A program made the translations under genes and the position numbers. Below the pieces are notes generated by a model that was not told the origin of the DNA, searched no databases, and was given only the letters and a program-made list of their open reading frames with translations. A stretch of DNA of 64,000 bases from VXPQ01 sp965117025 (GTDB taxonomy: Bacteria > Bacteroidota > Rhodothermia > Rhodothermales > VXPQ01): the NCBI GenBank assembly GCA_965117025.1, contig OZ220746.1, positions 1,674,001-1,738,000 on the forward strand, given 5' to 3'. Shown in pieces: positions 53,943-63,392 of this stretch (within the stretch, counting starts at the first letter, position 1; every line of letters begins with the position of its first letter).

Positions 53943-56828
53943 ATGCCCACCGCGTTTTCCTCTACCGACCGCTTTGCAGAGCGGCACAACGGGCCGACCG
54001 AAGAAGACATCCGAGGGATGCTCGAACACGTGGGGTGTTCCTCGCTGGATGAGCTGATCGCCTGTACCATCCCGGCGGATATCCGGCTGGATGGAATGCT
54101 TGATCTGCCTGAAGCCCTCAGCGAACGGGGCCTTCTTGTGAAAGCGCATGCGCTGGCCGACAAGAACCGCTTCGGCCGGTCATACATAGGGATGGGGTAC
54201 CACGGTACGGTGACGCCTGCGGTGATCCGGCGCAACGTACTGGAAAATCCGAACTGGTACACGCAGTATACCCCCTACCAGGCCGAAATCTCGCAAGGCC
54301 GGCTGGAGGCGCTTCTGAATTTTCAGACCGCCGTGGCGGACCTGACCGGGCTGCCTATCGCCAACGCCTCGCTGCTCGACGAAGCGACCGCCGCCGCCGA
54401 GGCCATGACCATGCTGGCCCGGAGTTCGGCCCGGCGGGACGCCCGCATTTTTCTGGTGGATGCAGCCTGTCATCCCCAGACGATCCGCGTGGTGCAAACC
54501 CGGGCAAGACCCCTCGGCATCACGGTAGCGGTGGAAGACTGGCGCACCTTCACGTTCGGCGACGAGGTGTTCGGGGCGCTCGTGCAGTACCCGACCACCG
54601 ACGGAGCCATTTGCGATTATTCGGACCTGTGCGCAGAGGCGCACCACGCGCAGGCGCATGTGGTGGTAGCCGCCGATTTACTCAGCCTCACGCTCCTGAC
54701 CCCGCCGGGCGACTTCGGCGCGGATGTTGCGGTGGGGACCACGCAGCGGTTCGGGATGCCCATGGGCTACGGCGGCCCGCATGCCGCTTATCTGGCCGCC
54801 ACCGAGTCGTTCAAGCGCAAGATACCCGGACGAATCATCGGGATGTCGGTGGACGCGCACGGAGATCCCGCCCTGAGAATGGCGCTCCAGACTCGGGAGC
54901 AGCACATCCGGCGGGCCAAAGCGACCTCCAACATATGCACAGCGCAGGTACTTCCCGCCATCATGTCCGGCATGTACGCGGTCTACCATGGGCCGGACGG
55001 GCTCCGCGCCATTGCCGAGCGGATACACGGTCTCGCCAAACTGCTTGCACATGGTCTGGATCGCCTCGGACACGAGCTCCGGCATGAACATTTCTTCGAC
55101 ACCCTGCGCATCGATCCGAGGGGAGGCAGCGCGGAAAACATTCTTCGGAACGCCAGGCGGCACGGCGTCAACCTGCGCCGCTACGACGACGATTCCCTCG
55201 GCGTGGCCCTCGACGAAACCACCTGCCTCGAAGAGGTGGATACGCTCCTGCATATCTTTGCCGGCGATCGGAACGGGGTGTCTGTGGGGGCGCTTGCCCC
55301 GGAAGCGCCGGCTGCGTATGCGGGGCCGCTGCGCCGCACCACGCCTTTTCTCGAACATCCGGTGTTTCGCCGGTATCGTTCCGAAACGGAGATGATGCGC
55401 TACCTGCAACGCCTTGCATCAAGGGACCTGTCCCTGACGACCAGCATGATTCCCCTGGGATCGTGCACGATGAAGCTGAACGCCGCCGCCGAGTTGCTGC
55501 CGATTACCCTGCCGGGTTTCAGCGAGCCGCATCCCTATGTCCCGGTAGATCAGGCGGAGGGGTACACCGCATTGATCGAAGAACTGGATGCCTGGCTCAG
55601 CGAGATCACCGGCTTCGCGCGCACCTTCTTCCAGCCCAATTCGGGCGCTTCGGGGGAATATACGGGCCTCCTTGTCATCAAGGCCTGGCACGAATCCCGA
55701 GGAGAGGGCCGCCGCACCGTGTGCCTGATTCCCGAATCGGCCCACGGAACGAATCCCGCCAGCGCCGTGATGGCGGGCATGCAGGTGGTCGTGGTCAAAA
55801 CGGACGAGGCAGGCAATGTGGATGTGGAAGCGTTGCGCCATGCCGCGGAAACGCATTCGGAGGATCTTGCCGCGCTGATGATCACCTATCCGTCCACGCA
55901 CGGAGTGTTCGAAGAAGACATCCGGGAGATTATCGACATTGTGCACGAGCACGGAGGGCAGGTATATCTCGACGGAGCCAACATGAACGCCCAGGTGGGA
56001 TTGTGCCGTCCCGGCGATTTCGCCGCGGATGTGTGCCACCTGAATCTGCACAAGACGTTCTGCATTCCGCACGGCGGCGGGGGGCCGGGGATGGGCCCGA
56101 TCTGTGTAGCGGAGCATCTTGCGCCGTTTCTGCCCGGTTCGCCGCTCCCCGGAGAGGGGGACGAAGAGGCTGCCGTGGGGCCTGTGGCGGCTGCCCCGTA
56201 CGGCAGTGCGAATATTCTGGTCATATCATGGGCCTATATCGCCATGATGGGGGCGGAAGGGCTTGCCCGGGCGACGAAACTGGCTATCCTGAACGCCAAC
56301 TACATGATGGCGCGCCTCGAAAAGAGCTATCCGGTGTTGTACAAGGGGGCCTTCGGCCGGTGTGCGCACGAATTTCTGCTCGATCTGCGTCCTTTCAGCC
56401 GCAGCGCGGGCATTTCCGAGCGCGATGTGGCCAAGCGCCTGATGGACTACGGCTTCCATGCACCGACCGTCTCGTTCCCCGTTCCGGGTACGCTTATGAT
56501 CGAGCCGACGGAGAGCGAGACGAAAGAAGAACTGGATCGTTTTTGCGAGGCGCTCGAATGTATCCGGGAGGAGATCCGGCAAATCGAGGAAGGAGAAGCG
56601 GACCCCGAGCAGAATGTACTCAGGAATGCCCCGCATACGGCGCGCATGGTCACGTCCGATACCTGGGAGTATCCGTACAGTCGGGAAACGGCGGCTTTTC
56701 CGGCGCCATGGACCCGCACGCACAAGTTCTGGCCCTCCGTGGGGCGCGTCGACGATGCCTACGGGGATCGCAATCTTGTTTGTTCGTGTCCGCCGATAGG
56801 AGAATACGCCGGGGAAGAGGCAACCTGA
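53943..56828 (+). CDS. gcvP: Glycine dehydrogenase (decarboxylating), P protein
   Basis: A 961-residue PLP enzyme of the glycine cleavage system, releasing CO2 from glycine and passing the methylamine group to the H protein lipoyl arm. The N-terminal half has RHNGPTEEDIRGML and the later GFSEPHPYVP. PLP binding is in LNLHKTFCIPHGGGGPGMGP-like sequence near 700 (the Lys is in HKT). It is a single long chain as in E. coli, unlike the split archaeal form. gcvH, gcvT and lpdA are not nearby. Confidence 0.97.
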   Translation: MPTAFSSTDRFAERHNGPTEEDIRGMLEHVGCSSLDELIACTIPADIRLDGMLDLPEALSERGLLVKAHALADKNRFGRSYIGMGYHGTVTPAVIRRNVLENPNWYTQYTPYQAEISQGRLEALLNFQTAVADLTGLPIANASLLDEATAAAEAMTMLARSSARRDARIFLVDAACHPQTIRVVQTRARPLGITVAVEDWRTFTFGDEVFGALVQYPTTDGAICDYSDLCAEAHHAQAHVVVAADLLSLTLLTPPGDFGADVAVGTTQRFGMPMGYGGPHAAYLAATESFKRKIPGRIIGMSVDAHGDPALRMALQTREQHIRRAKATSNICTAQVLPAIMSGMYAVYHGPDGLRAIAERIHGLAKLLAHGLDRLGHELRHEHFFDTLRIDPRGGSAENILRNARRHGVNLRRYDDDSLGVALDETTCLEEVDTLLHIFAGDRNGVSVGALAPEAPAAYAGPLRRTTPFLEHPVFRRYRSETEMMRYLQRLASRDLSLTTSMIPLGSCTMKLNAAAELLPITLPGFSEPHPYVPVDQAEGYTALIEELDAWLSEITGFARTFFQPNSGASGEYTGLLVIKAWHESRGEGRRTVCLIPESAHGTNPASAVMAGMQVVVVKTDEAGNVDVEALRHAAETHSEDLAALMITYPSTHGVFEEDIREIIDIVHEHGGQVYLDGANMNAQVGLCRPGDFAADVCHLNLHKTFCIPHGGGGPGMGPICVAEHLAPFLPGSPLPGEGDEEAAVGPVAAAPYGSANILVISWAYIAMMGAEGLARATKLAILNANYMMARLEKSYPVLYKGAFGRCAHEFLLDLRPFSRSAGISERDVAKRLMDYGFHAPTVSFPVPGTLMIEPTESETKEELDRFCEALECIREEIRQIEEGEADPEQNVLRNAPHTARMVTSDTWEYPYSRETAAFPAPWTRTHKFWPSVGRVDDAYGDRNLVCSCPPIGEYAGEEAT

Positions 56829-56844
56829 CGGACGGTTGCGGGCC

Positions 56845-57720
56845 CTAAAAGTCCGAAACCGTCCGGGCAAGGTCCGGATAGTCCGTTATAAGCCCGTCTA
56901 CCCCAAGAGCCTTCAGTCGCTTCATGTCGGAGACCTCATTCACGGTCCACGGGATGAGCCGCATGCCTCGGGCGTGCGCGTCACGTACGGTAGATTCATC
57001 TACCAGACGGAAATTAGGGGAATACACCTCGGGCGTGAAGCCAAGCCGGTCAAGGATTGACGCAAGGTCTGTTTCTGACGCCACAAGCAACGCCAGCTTC
57101 CAGCGGGCGCGGGTCCTGTGTGCGGCCTGAAGCGAACGTATGTCGAAGGACTGGACCGTGACGCGGTCCATGATACCGGTGGCGGCCACTGCATCATGCA
57201 CGAGCTGCGCAAATGCCGGTGGAGCCGGCGTAAAGACGCTGTCCCATTCGGGGCGCGACTTGATTTCAATGTTGTATTGCAGCGGCTCGATTTCGCGTTC
57301 TGCGGCGTAATGCTCGACTGCATCGATCACGTCCACCAACCGGGGTTTTACGGCGGGCTGCTTTTCCTGGCGCGGAAAGCCGGGATGCCCGCGGCTGCCG
57401 CAATCGTATTGCGCGACCGCCTCGTAGGAAAGGCGAAAGATGTTGTGGCTTCTGCCGTCCGTAATGGCACGGCCCGCCGGGTCGCTGCAGATCGTCTCCG
57501 ACATCCATGGCTCGTGGGAGACGACGACCGTAGAATCCTCTGAGACCACGACATCGATCTCGAGTGTGGTTACGCCAAGGTCTACCGCAAGCAGGAAGCC
57601 GGCGGTGGAATTTTCGGGCAGCAGGCCCCGGGCGCCCCGGTGTCCCTGGATGTCGAAGCGGGGCTGAACCTGGCCGATGACGACCTGTATCGCCAGGACC
57701 AGAATGACGGAAATAGACAT
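56845..57720 (-). CDS. Glycerophosphodiester phosphodiesterase
   Basis: A 291-residue secreted-type GDPD enzyme. A short hydrophobic N-terminus (SVILVLAIQVVIGQVQ) is a probable signal. The catalytic GHRGARGLLPENS (about 26-38) and the metal-binding EIDVVVSED are both present, as is VVSHEPWMS. The C-terminal half is the TIM barrel ending in LGVDGLITDYPDLAR. It hydrolyses glycerophosphodiesters to alcohols plus sn-glycerol-3-phosphate, which the adjacent glpD can oxidise. The two genes lie on the same strand, separated by only 18 bases and the solo repeat end. Confidence 0.93.
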   Translation of the reverse strand: MSISVILVLAIQVVIGQVQPRFDIQGHRGARGLLPENSTAGFLLAVDLGVTTLEIDVVVSEDSTVVVSHEPWMSETICSDPAGRAITDGRSHNIFRLSYEAVAQYDCGSRGHPGFPRQEKQPAVKPRLVDVIDAVEHYAAEREIEPLQYNIEIKSRPEWDSVFTPAPPAFAQLVHDAVAATGIMDRVTVQSFDIRSLQAAHRTRARWKLALLVASETDLASILDRLGFTPEVYSPNFRLVDESTVRDAHARGMRLIPWTVNEVSDMKRLKALGVDGLITDYPDLARTVSDF

Positions 57721-57738
57721 GGGAGATGCTCTATTTTG

Positions 57739-59385
57739 TTAGGGATACTCTGACAAATTCCGTTTTGGGTCGGACGATGCCGTTCCGGTATGGGAAACAG
57801 GAGGCGGAGTGCCGTATGGCGCAGGCAGGCAGGCGGCTACCTGTTGCTGCATCGCATGGACTTGCGCAGCCGTCCAGGCTTCGTCTCGTCCTAATTCCCG
57901 GGCAAGGATGCGCGCCACCGCCGGCGCGGACGCGAAGGCCGCATGGCGGTTCAGCAACAAAGCCGGAATGCGGCGCACAAGTACGTCACTGGCCGTACGG
58001 GCCATTTCATGCCGGGCCGCCCAATGGACTTCGCCGCGGCGGTATGGCAGATCGGGATGCAGCCGTTCCTCCCCGCGCTCCACTTCCCCCATCACTGCCT
58101 CGACATCCGCTCGGTCCGATCCGTACGCCTGCAGGGTTTCCCCGTTCACCCGGGGCTCTTGCCATCCGTGCAGCCGCAGGCTGGCGGTTACGCACGGGCG
58201 GGCGTCCAGCCCGCCTACCCGGACCGCCGCGTTAACGACATCTTCGGCCATCTTGCGATAGGTGGTCCATTTTCCTCCCGTGACGGTAATCAGGCCGGAC
58301 CCCGAAATGCGGACGACATGATCACGCGAGACGGAAGCGGTATCCGAAGCGTTGCCTGCATTGACAAGGGGGCGCAATCCGGCAAAGGCGCTCAGTATAT
58401 CGGACGGAGCGATACGGCGCTCGAAATAACGGGCCGCATGGTCTATCAGGTATTCTATTTCGTCGGTGCGCGGCAACGGTTCGAGCGCCGGGGCGCTGAC
58501 GGGGGTATCGGTAGTGCCCAAAAGTACGCGCCCATGCCAGGGGAGGGCGAAAAGTATGCGGCCGTCTTTTGTCCTGGGGATCAGAAGCGCGTGCCGGGAG
58601 GGAAAGAAAGACTGATCCAGTACAAGGTGGATACCCTGGCTCGGACGCACAAGATCGGAGTTGCCGGGGTGGTCCTGCTTCCTGACAGCATCCACGAAGA
58701 CGCCGCAGGCGTTCACGACAGCGTGTCCGTAGAGATGCAGTTCCTGGCCGGATTCAAGATCGCGGGCTACGACCCCATTCACCTTGTTCTGTGCTTTGAG
58801 CAGTCCGACGACACGGGCGTAATTGACCACTGCGGCGCCTTGGCGAGCGGCTGTGCGGGCCAGGGTGAGGGCCAAACGGGCGTCATCGAACTGCCCGTCG
58901 TGATAGACGACGCTGCCGCGCAGTCCGCCGGCCTCTACGCCGGGGAGTTCCTCCAGCGTCCGCTCCCGCGAAAGCAGGTGCGACTTCCCGAAGGAACGGC
59001 GGCCCGCCAGAAGGTCGTAGGTCTTCAGTCCCAGGCCGTAAAACGGTCGTTCCCACCGGGAATAGGCGGGAAGCATGAACTTCAGATTGCGCACCAGGTG
59101 CGGCGCATTGTCGCGGAGCCGGCTGCGCTCGCGCAATGCTTCACGGACCAACGCTATGTTGCCTTGCCTCAGATATCGGACGCCGCCATGTATCAGTTTT
59201 GTGCTGCGGCTTGACGTGCCCTCGGCGAAGTCGGCCTGTTCGAGCAAGACCGTCCGGTACCCGCGGGACGCAGCATCCACGGCGGCGCCCAGGCCGGTAG
59301 CGCCTCCTCCAATAACGATCACATCCCACGGACGGTCTTCATACCGGATCCGGTCGAGGAAGGCTTCGCGTTTCATAGGCGCCAT
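57739..59385 (-). CDS. glpD: Glycerol-3-phosphate dehydrogenase
   Basis: A 548-residue FAD enzyme oxidising sn-glycerol-3-phosphate to dihydroxyacetone phosphate. FAD binding is at VIVIGGGATGLGAAVDAAS (about 22-40), and the substrate region includes STKLIHGGVRYLRQGN. The C-terminal DAO domain is present. The last codons (SEYP-stop) lie in the terminal GGATACTCTGAT repeat unit, so the stop codon is supplied by the element and the native C-terminus may have been altered. A second ATG three codons in is possible. The neighbouring GDPD gene supplies substrate. Confidence 0.93.
   Translation of the reverse strand: MAPMKREAFLDRIRYEDRPWDVIVIGGGATGLGAAVDAASRGYRTVLLEQADFAEGTSSRSTKLIHGGVRYLRQGNIALVREALRERSRLRDNAPHLVRNLKFMLPAYSRWERPFYGLGLKTYDLLAGRRSFGKSHLLSRERTLEELPGVEAGGLRGSVVYHDGQFDDARLALTLARTAARQGAAVVNYARVVGLLKAQNKVNGVVARDLESGQELHLYGHAVVNACGVFVDAVRKQDHPGNSDLVRPSQGIHLVLDQSFFPSRHALLIPRTKDGRILFALPWHGRVLLGTTDTPVSAPALEPLPRTDEIEYLIDHAARYFERRIAPSDILSAFAGLRPLVNAGNASDTASVSRDHVVRISGSGLITVTGGKWTTYRKMAEDVVNAAVRVGGLDARPCVTASLRLHGWQEPRVNGETLQAYGSDRADVEAVMGEVERGEERLHPDLPYRRGEVHWAARHEMARTASDVLVRRIPALLLNRHAAFASAPAVARILARELGRDEAWTAAQVHAMQQQVAACLPAPYGTPPPVSHTGTASSDPKRNLSEYP
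57743..57766. repeat. GGATACTCTGAT element, solo end in the glpD tail
   Basis: GGATACTCTGACAAATTC and a few further bases match the element end. It starts two bases after the stop codon boundary of glpD on the minus strand and encodes SEYP. No partner terminus nearby. Confidence 0.6.
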
Positions 59386-59415
59386 GGGCGGTTACAGGAG
59401 GGATAACATGCGAGG

Positions 59416-59601
59416 TTACCACACCGGGTCGGCAACGGGGAAGGCGGGGCGCAGCGTATGGCCTTTAAGCACGGTTAACCCCGTGTTGTTCGACGCCGAA
59501 AGAGTTAGTGTGTCCAGCAGCGCATGGTGGACGACCACAGGGTAGCGCTCGCGCAACCGCCGGAGGGTTTCGCCCACTGTCTCCTCGCTATCGGCAAGCA
59601 C
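59416..59601 (-). CDS. Small hypothetical protein (possible remnant)
   Basis: A 61-residue frame with a GTG start. ETVGETLRRLRERYPVVVHH (residues about 7-26) loosely recalls the helix of MoaD/ThiS-like beta-grasp proteins, but the rest does not convincingly match. It ends before glpD on the same strand and begins 30-40 bases from a minimal repeat copy, so it could be the decayed remainder of a gene disrupted there. Low confidence, no function assigned. Confidence 0.3.
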   Translation of the reverse strand: MLADSEETVGETLRRLRERYPVVVHHALLDTLTLSASNNTGLTVLKGHTLRPAFPVADPVW

Positions 59602-59637
59602 CCGGCGTCTTGCCGATAGCCTGTGCGCGAAGTATAA

Positions 59638-59673
59638 GATACTCTGATCTTTGCGGACTTAATCAGAGTATCC
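59638..59673. repeat. Minimal palindromic copy of the GGATACTCTGAT element
   Basis: GATACTCTGATC, then TTTGCGGACTTAATC, then AGAGTATCC: 36 bases of terminal inverted repeats around a short core. It lies between the small frame at 59416 and the response-regulator operon. Confidence 0.75.
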
Positions 59674-59765
59674 TATCTTCATTTTGCGGGTTGCCCGCAA
59701 ATCTTTACCGGTAGCCGGAGTCCGTTCATAGCGCGCGACAGTTGCTTAAAGGACGGCGTACATCC

Positions 59766-60461
59766 ATGACCGATAATTCAGCGGAAGGCCGGACGATCCT
59801 GATCGTGGACGACGAACAGGATCTGCTGGATCTTCTGCGGTACAATTTCGAGAAAGAGGGTTTTCGAACCATTACGGCGCTTGATGGCGCCGAGGGGTTG
59901 CAGCGCGCGCAGGGAGACGATCCGGACCTTATCGTGCTCGATATCATGATGCCGGAAATGGACGGCATTGAGGTATGTCAAAAGATTCGCCGGGATGCGA
60001 ATCTGCGCGGGAAACCGGTCATCATGCTGACGGCCCGCACCGAGGACCAGGATTACATCGAGGGGTTGGATGTGGGGGCGGACGTATACATAGGCAAGCC
60101 CGTTTCGGTACCCGTGCTTATCAGTCAGGTCAATGCGCTGCTCCGGAGTGCGGGCCGCACGCAGAATCCCCCGGACATTTTGCATCTGGGTGCGCTCGAG
60201 GTAAACCGCGCCCGCTATCTCGTGGTGCACAAGGGCGAAGAAATACGGATGCCGAGAAAAGAGTTCGAACTCCTTTATTTTCTGGCTTCGAATCCCGGCA
60301 AAGTGTTTCGCCGGCAGGATTTACTCGATGCTGTCTGGGGGCGGGATGTGTATGTGGTGGATCGTACGGTGGACGTGCATGTACGCAAGATTCGTGAAAA
60401 GTTAGGCAACAGACTCATTGAAACAGTAACCGGCGTAGGGTACAAACTGAAAGTGTACTGA
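59766..60461 (+). CDS. PhoB/OmpR-family response regulator
   Basis: A 231-residue DNA-binding response regulator. The receiver has ILIVDDEQDLLDLLRY near residues 11-26, the phosphoacceptor Asp in VLDIMMPEMDG, and the conserved K of IGKPV. The winged-helix output domain contains RKEFELLYFLASNPGKVF, the DAVWGRDVYVVDRTVDVHVR recognition region and the GVGYKL end. It overlaps the kinase gene by one base (TGATG), so the pair is translationally coupled. The phosphate regulon role (PhoB) is possible but not shown. Confidence 0.92.
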   Translation: MTDNSAEGRTILIVDDEQDLLDLLRYNFEKEGFRTITALDGAEGLQRAQGDDPDLIVLDIMMPEMDGIEVCQKIRRDANLRGKPVIMLTARTEDQDYIEGLDVGADVYIGKPVSVPVLISQVNALLRSAGRTQNPPDILHLGALEVNRARYLVVHKGEEIRMPRKEFELLYFLASNPGKVFRRQDLLDAVWGRDVYVVDRTVDVHVRKIREKLGNRLIETVTGVGYKLKVY

Positions 60462-61498
60462 TGCATCGTATTGCGACGAAGACAGCGTTGGCCGCAGCGC
60501 TTCTGGCAGGAGGAGCTTGCCTGCTGGTTACGCTGTTCACGCGCATATCGTATGTGTGGCCCGTATGCGTGGCCGCCGCGGTAGGGCTGGCTATGTACGT
60601 TGTCATCCACCGCATGGTTACGCAACGCCTTCAGAGTGTCTACGATATGCTGAGCGCGATTCGCCGCGAACAAGGCTACGCGGAAGCGCCGATCGACAAT
60701 AGCGGGGATGAAATAGATCAGCTTATCCGCCGGGGGGATCAGACCCGGTACGCGGTCGGGAATCACATTGCCGATCTGAGCAGGGCGGATAGTTACCGGC
60801 GGGAATATGTGGGCGATGTCTCCCACGAAATCAAAACCCCGGTGTTTGCTATCCAGGGGTTTGCAGAAACGCTGCTGAGCGGCGCCCTGCAAGACCCGGA
60901 GGTCAATCATGGATTTGTGCAGAAAATTCTGCACCATGCGTTCCGGTTGAATACGCTCGCCAAAGACCTTGGGGAAATTTCACGTCTTGAAACCGGAGCG
61001 TTCCAACTGGACCGCGAGTCGTTTTTCGCCGGCCAGGTTTTTGACGAGGTCAAGGAATCGCTCGAACACGCGGCCCGGAAAAAGAACATTCGCTTGCGCA
61101 GCCATATCCATCCCGGAGCGGAATGGGTGGACGGGGACCGCGATCAACTCCGGCAGGTGCTCGTCAATCTGGTCGATAATGCCATCAAGTACAACAACCA
61201 CGGCGGCTATGTAGAGATCGCTGCCCGCCGGTCAGAGGAGTTTGTGCGCGTATCCGTGGAAGACAACGGCATCGGCATGTTTCAGGAAGATGTCCCCCGG
61301 GTCACGGAGCGCTTTTTCCGGGTGGACAAGAGCCGATCACGCGCGCAGGGAGGGACCGGTCTGGGCTTGTCCATTGTCAAGCATATCCTCGGGGCGCACG
61401 GAGCAACGCTCGACATAGAGAGCACACCCGGCGCCGGCTCGACGTTTTCGTTTTTACTCCCTGCCGTCGAGCGACCGGTTCTCGCCGAAGCATTTTAG
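60461..61498 (+). CDS. Sensor histidine kinase, PhoR-like
   Basis: A 345-residue membrane kinase. Two hydrophobic segments (about 6-26 and 32-50) precede a short linker. The HisKA phospho-His lies in GDVSHEIKTPVFAIQGFAE at about 123-141. The HATPase domain has NLVDNAIKYNNHGG, VEDNGIGM and GGTGLGLSIVKHILG. There is no large periplasmic sensor domain, so the stimulus would be membrane or intracellular, as in some PhoR proteins. Coupled to the response regulator upstream. Confidence 0.92.
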   Translation: MHRIATKTALAAALLAGGACLLVTLFTRISYVWPVCVAAAVGLAMYVVIHRMVTQRLQSVYDMLSAIRREQGYAEAPIDNSGDEIDQLIRRGDQTRYAVGNHIADLSRADSYRREYVGDVSHEIKTPVFAIQGFAETLLSGALQDPEVNHGFVQKILHHAFRLNTLAKDLGEISRLETGAFQLDRESFFAGQVFDEVKESLEHAARKKNIRLRSHIHPGAEWVDGDRDQLRQVLVNLVDNAIKYNNHGGYVEIAARRSEEFVRVSVEDNGIGMFQEDVPRVTERFFRVDKSRSRAQGGTGLGLSIVKHILGAHGATLDIESTPGAGSTFSFLLPAVERPVLAEAF

Positions 61499-61574
61499 TT
61501 TTTCCCGGCGTTGGCGCCTTCCGGATTCTCTCGCGGTACCGGTTTCCCGAATAGCGACATAAAGACATTTCTGC

Positions 61575-62354
61575 ATGCTGCGCAAGGCCTACGAACTTAC
61601 CCGTCCGCAAAAGCTGTTCGTCTTTTGCGCCGCTGTGTTTCTCACAGCCCTCGTGGTGGCCGAAGCGACGGCGGGCAAATTCTTCACGGCATTCGATCTG
61701 CCCCGGGGCGTTGTCATTTTCGGGGTTACGTTCAATGAAGTGATTATGACTGCCGGGGTGATCGCCTTTCCCGTCACGTTCATCGTGACGGACCTGATTA
61801 ACGAGTATTACGGCAAGAAGGGCATTCGCTTCGTGACCTTCGTGGGCATGGTCATGATCGGCTTCGAGTTTGCGTTGTTGCAGGTGGCCATGGCTGTGCC
61901 GACAGCTCCTTCTTCGCCTATCTCCGACGAGGCGTTCACGACCGTTTTCGGCACGACGGGCCGGATTATTTTCGGCAGCATGACCGCCTATCTGGTGGGG
62001 CAACTCGTAGATATCCATCTCTTCCACAGGCTGCGCAAACTTACCGCCGGACGCATGTTGTGGCTGCGCGCCACCGGCTCCACGTTCGGCTCCCAGTTCA
62101 TCGACACCTTTGTGGTGCTGGGCGTGGCCTTCTGGGGACAACTCAGAATTCAGGACATTCTGGCGATTACGCTGTTCAATTACGCCTACAAGTTTATCAT
62201 CGCCGTCGTGATTACGCCCATCATTTATCTGGCGCACTGGGGCATGGACCGGTATCTGGCCCATGACGGCAAAGACACATCTTCGGGGGACGCCGCTGTC
62301 GCGATAGCCGGGCAATGCGAAGGAGGCGATCCGGCCGGATCGCAGAGGCCCTAG
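61575..62354 (+). CDS. Queuosine precursor transporter (VUT/YhhQ family)
   Basis: A 259-residue membrane protein with about six hydrophobic segments. Family motifs are VAEATAGKFFTAFDLP-like at about 29-44, VTFIVTDLINEYYGKKG, and the conserved GSTFGSQFIDTFVV. The family imports queuine or preQ0/preQ1 for tRNA queuosine. The last 20 residues are hydrophilic and poorly conserved, and its stop overlaps the ilvE stop by four bases on the opposite strand. Confidence 0.9.
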   Translation: MLRKAYELTRPQKLFVFCAAVFLTALVVAEATAGKFFTAFDLPRGVVIFGVTFNEVIMTAGVIAFPVTFIVTDLINEYYGKKGIRFVTFVGMVMIGFEFALLQVAMAVPTAPSSPISDEAFTTVFGTTGRIIFGSMTAYLVGQLVDIHLFHRLRKLTAGRMLWLRATGSTFGSQFIDTFVVLGVAFWGQLRIQDILAITLFNYAYKFIIAVVITPIIYLAHWGMDRYLAHDGKDTSSGDAAVAIAGQCEGGDPAGSQRP

Positions 62355-63292
62355 TTGACTTCCGCCACTTCGTTGAACGTGCGGTTCACGAACGAGAGCC
62401 ACCCGTGCGGGTCGTTTCCCTTTTTAACGACATTGAAGAAGGCTTCCTGCAGTTCTTCGGTGACAGGTCCCCGCCGTCCGCTCCCGATCCGGTGCTTATC
62501 GACCGTGCGTATCGGCGTCACCTCGGCTGCCGTACCTGTAAAGAAGAGCTCGTCGGCGATGTAGAGCGCCTCCCGGGGGATGCGCGTTTCCACGATTTCG
62601 TACCCGCGTTCCTGTGCCAGGGTTATGACCGTGTCGCGCGTAATGCCCGGAAGAATGGACAGCGCCAGGGGGGTCGTAAGGATTTTTCCGTCCCGAACCA
62701 GAAACAGGTTCTCCCCGCTGCCTTCTCCCACGTGCCCGTCGTAGGAAAGCATGATGCCTTCCACGTATCCGTTCAGCACCGCATCCATTTTTGCGAGCGA
62801 GGCGTTCAGGTAATTGCCCCCGGCTTTTGCAAGCGCCGGAAAAGTGTTCGGGGCCATGCGGCTCCAGGAAGACACATGGACATCCACCCCTTCACTGAGT
62901 GCTTCGGGACCGAGGTATTTTCCCCATTCCCACACGGCGATAACCGTTTCGACCGGGTTGTTCAGCGGATTTACGCCCATCGGCCCCTCTCCGCGGAAGG
63001 ACAACGGACGGATGTAACATTCCCGCATGCCGCTCTCGCGCACCGTCTCGAGCGCCGCTTCCACCAACTCGTCGATGGAGTAGGGAATGTCCATCCGGTG
63101 AATCCGTGCGGACTCGACCATCCGCCGCATATGCTCCCGCAGCCGAAAAACACCCGGGCCGGCGTCCGTGTCATAGCAGCGAATGCCTTCGAACACGGAG
63201 GATCCGTAATGCAGGGCATGGGTCAGCACATGCACTTTGGCGTCTTCGTGCGGCACCAGTTTGCCGTTGAACCAGATAGGGTGCAGAGTCAT
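62351..63292 (-). CDS. ilvE: Branched-chain amino acid aminotransferase
   Basis: A 313-residue class IV PLP aminotransferase for the last step of Val, Leu and Ile synthesis. LTHALHYGSSVFEGIRCY is the N-terminal signature (about 25-42). The PLP lysine is in ALAKAGGNYLNASLAKM, and GEGSGENLFLV and FFTGTAAEVTPI are the C-terminal signature parts. It lies convergent to the transporter and ahead of a glycosyltransferase on the same strand. Confidence 0.95.
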   Translation of the reverse strand: MTLHPIWFNGKLVPHEDAKVHVLTHALHYGSSVFEGIRCYDTDAGPGVFRLREHMRRMVESARIHRMDIPYSIDELVEAALETVRESGMRECYIRPLSFRGEGPMGVNPLNNPVETVIAVWEWGKYLGPEALSEGVDVHVSSWSRMAPNTFPALAKAGGNYLNASLAKMDAVLNGYVEGIMLSYDGHVGEGSGENLFLVRDGKILTTPLALSILPGITRDTVITLAQERGYEIVETRIPREALYIADELFFTGTAAEVTPIRTVDKHRIGSGRRGPVTEELQEAFFNVVKKGNDPHGWLSFVNRTFNEVAEVN

Positions 63293-63392
63293 GGGGTACG
63301 CAGGATGGACAAGAGGAATGAATCCTCCGGGAAGTTTTTGAAACGGTGCGAAAAATGCGAACCGCTACGGTACCGTGCAACGAGAAAATCGC

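Noticed and set aside
57943..59214. A 423-codon plus-strand frame opposite glpD
   Set aside because: Antisense shadow of a certain gene.
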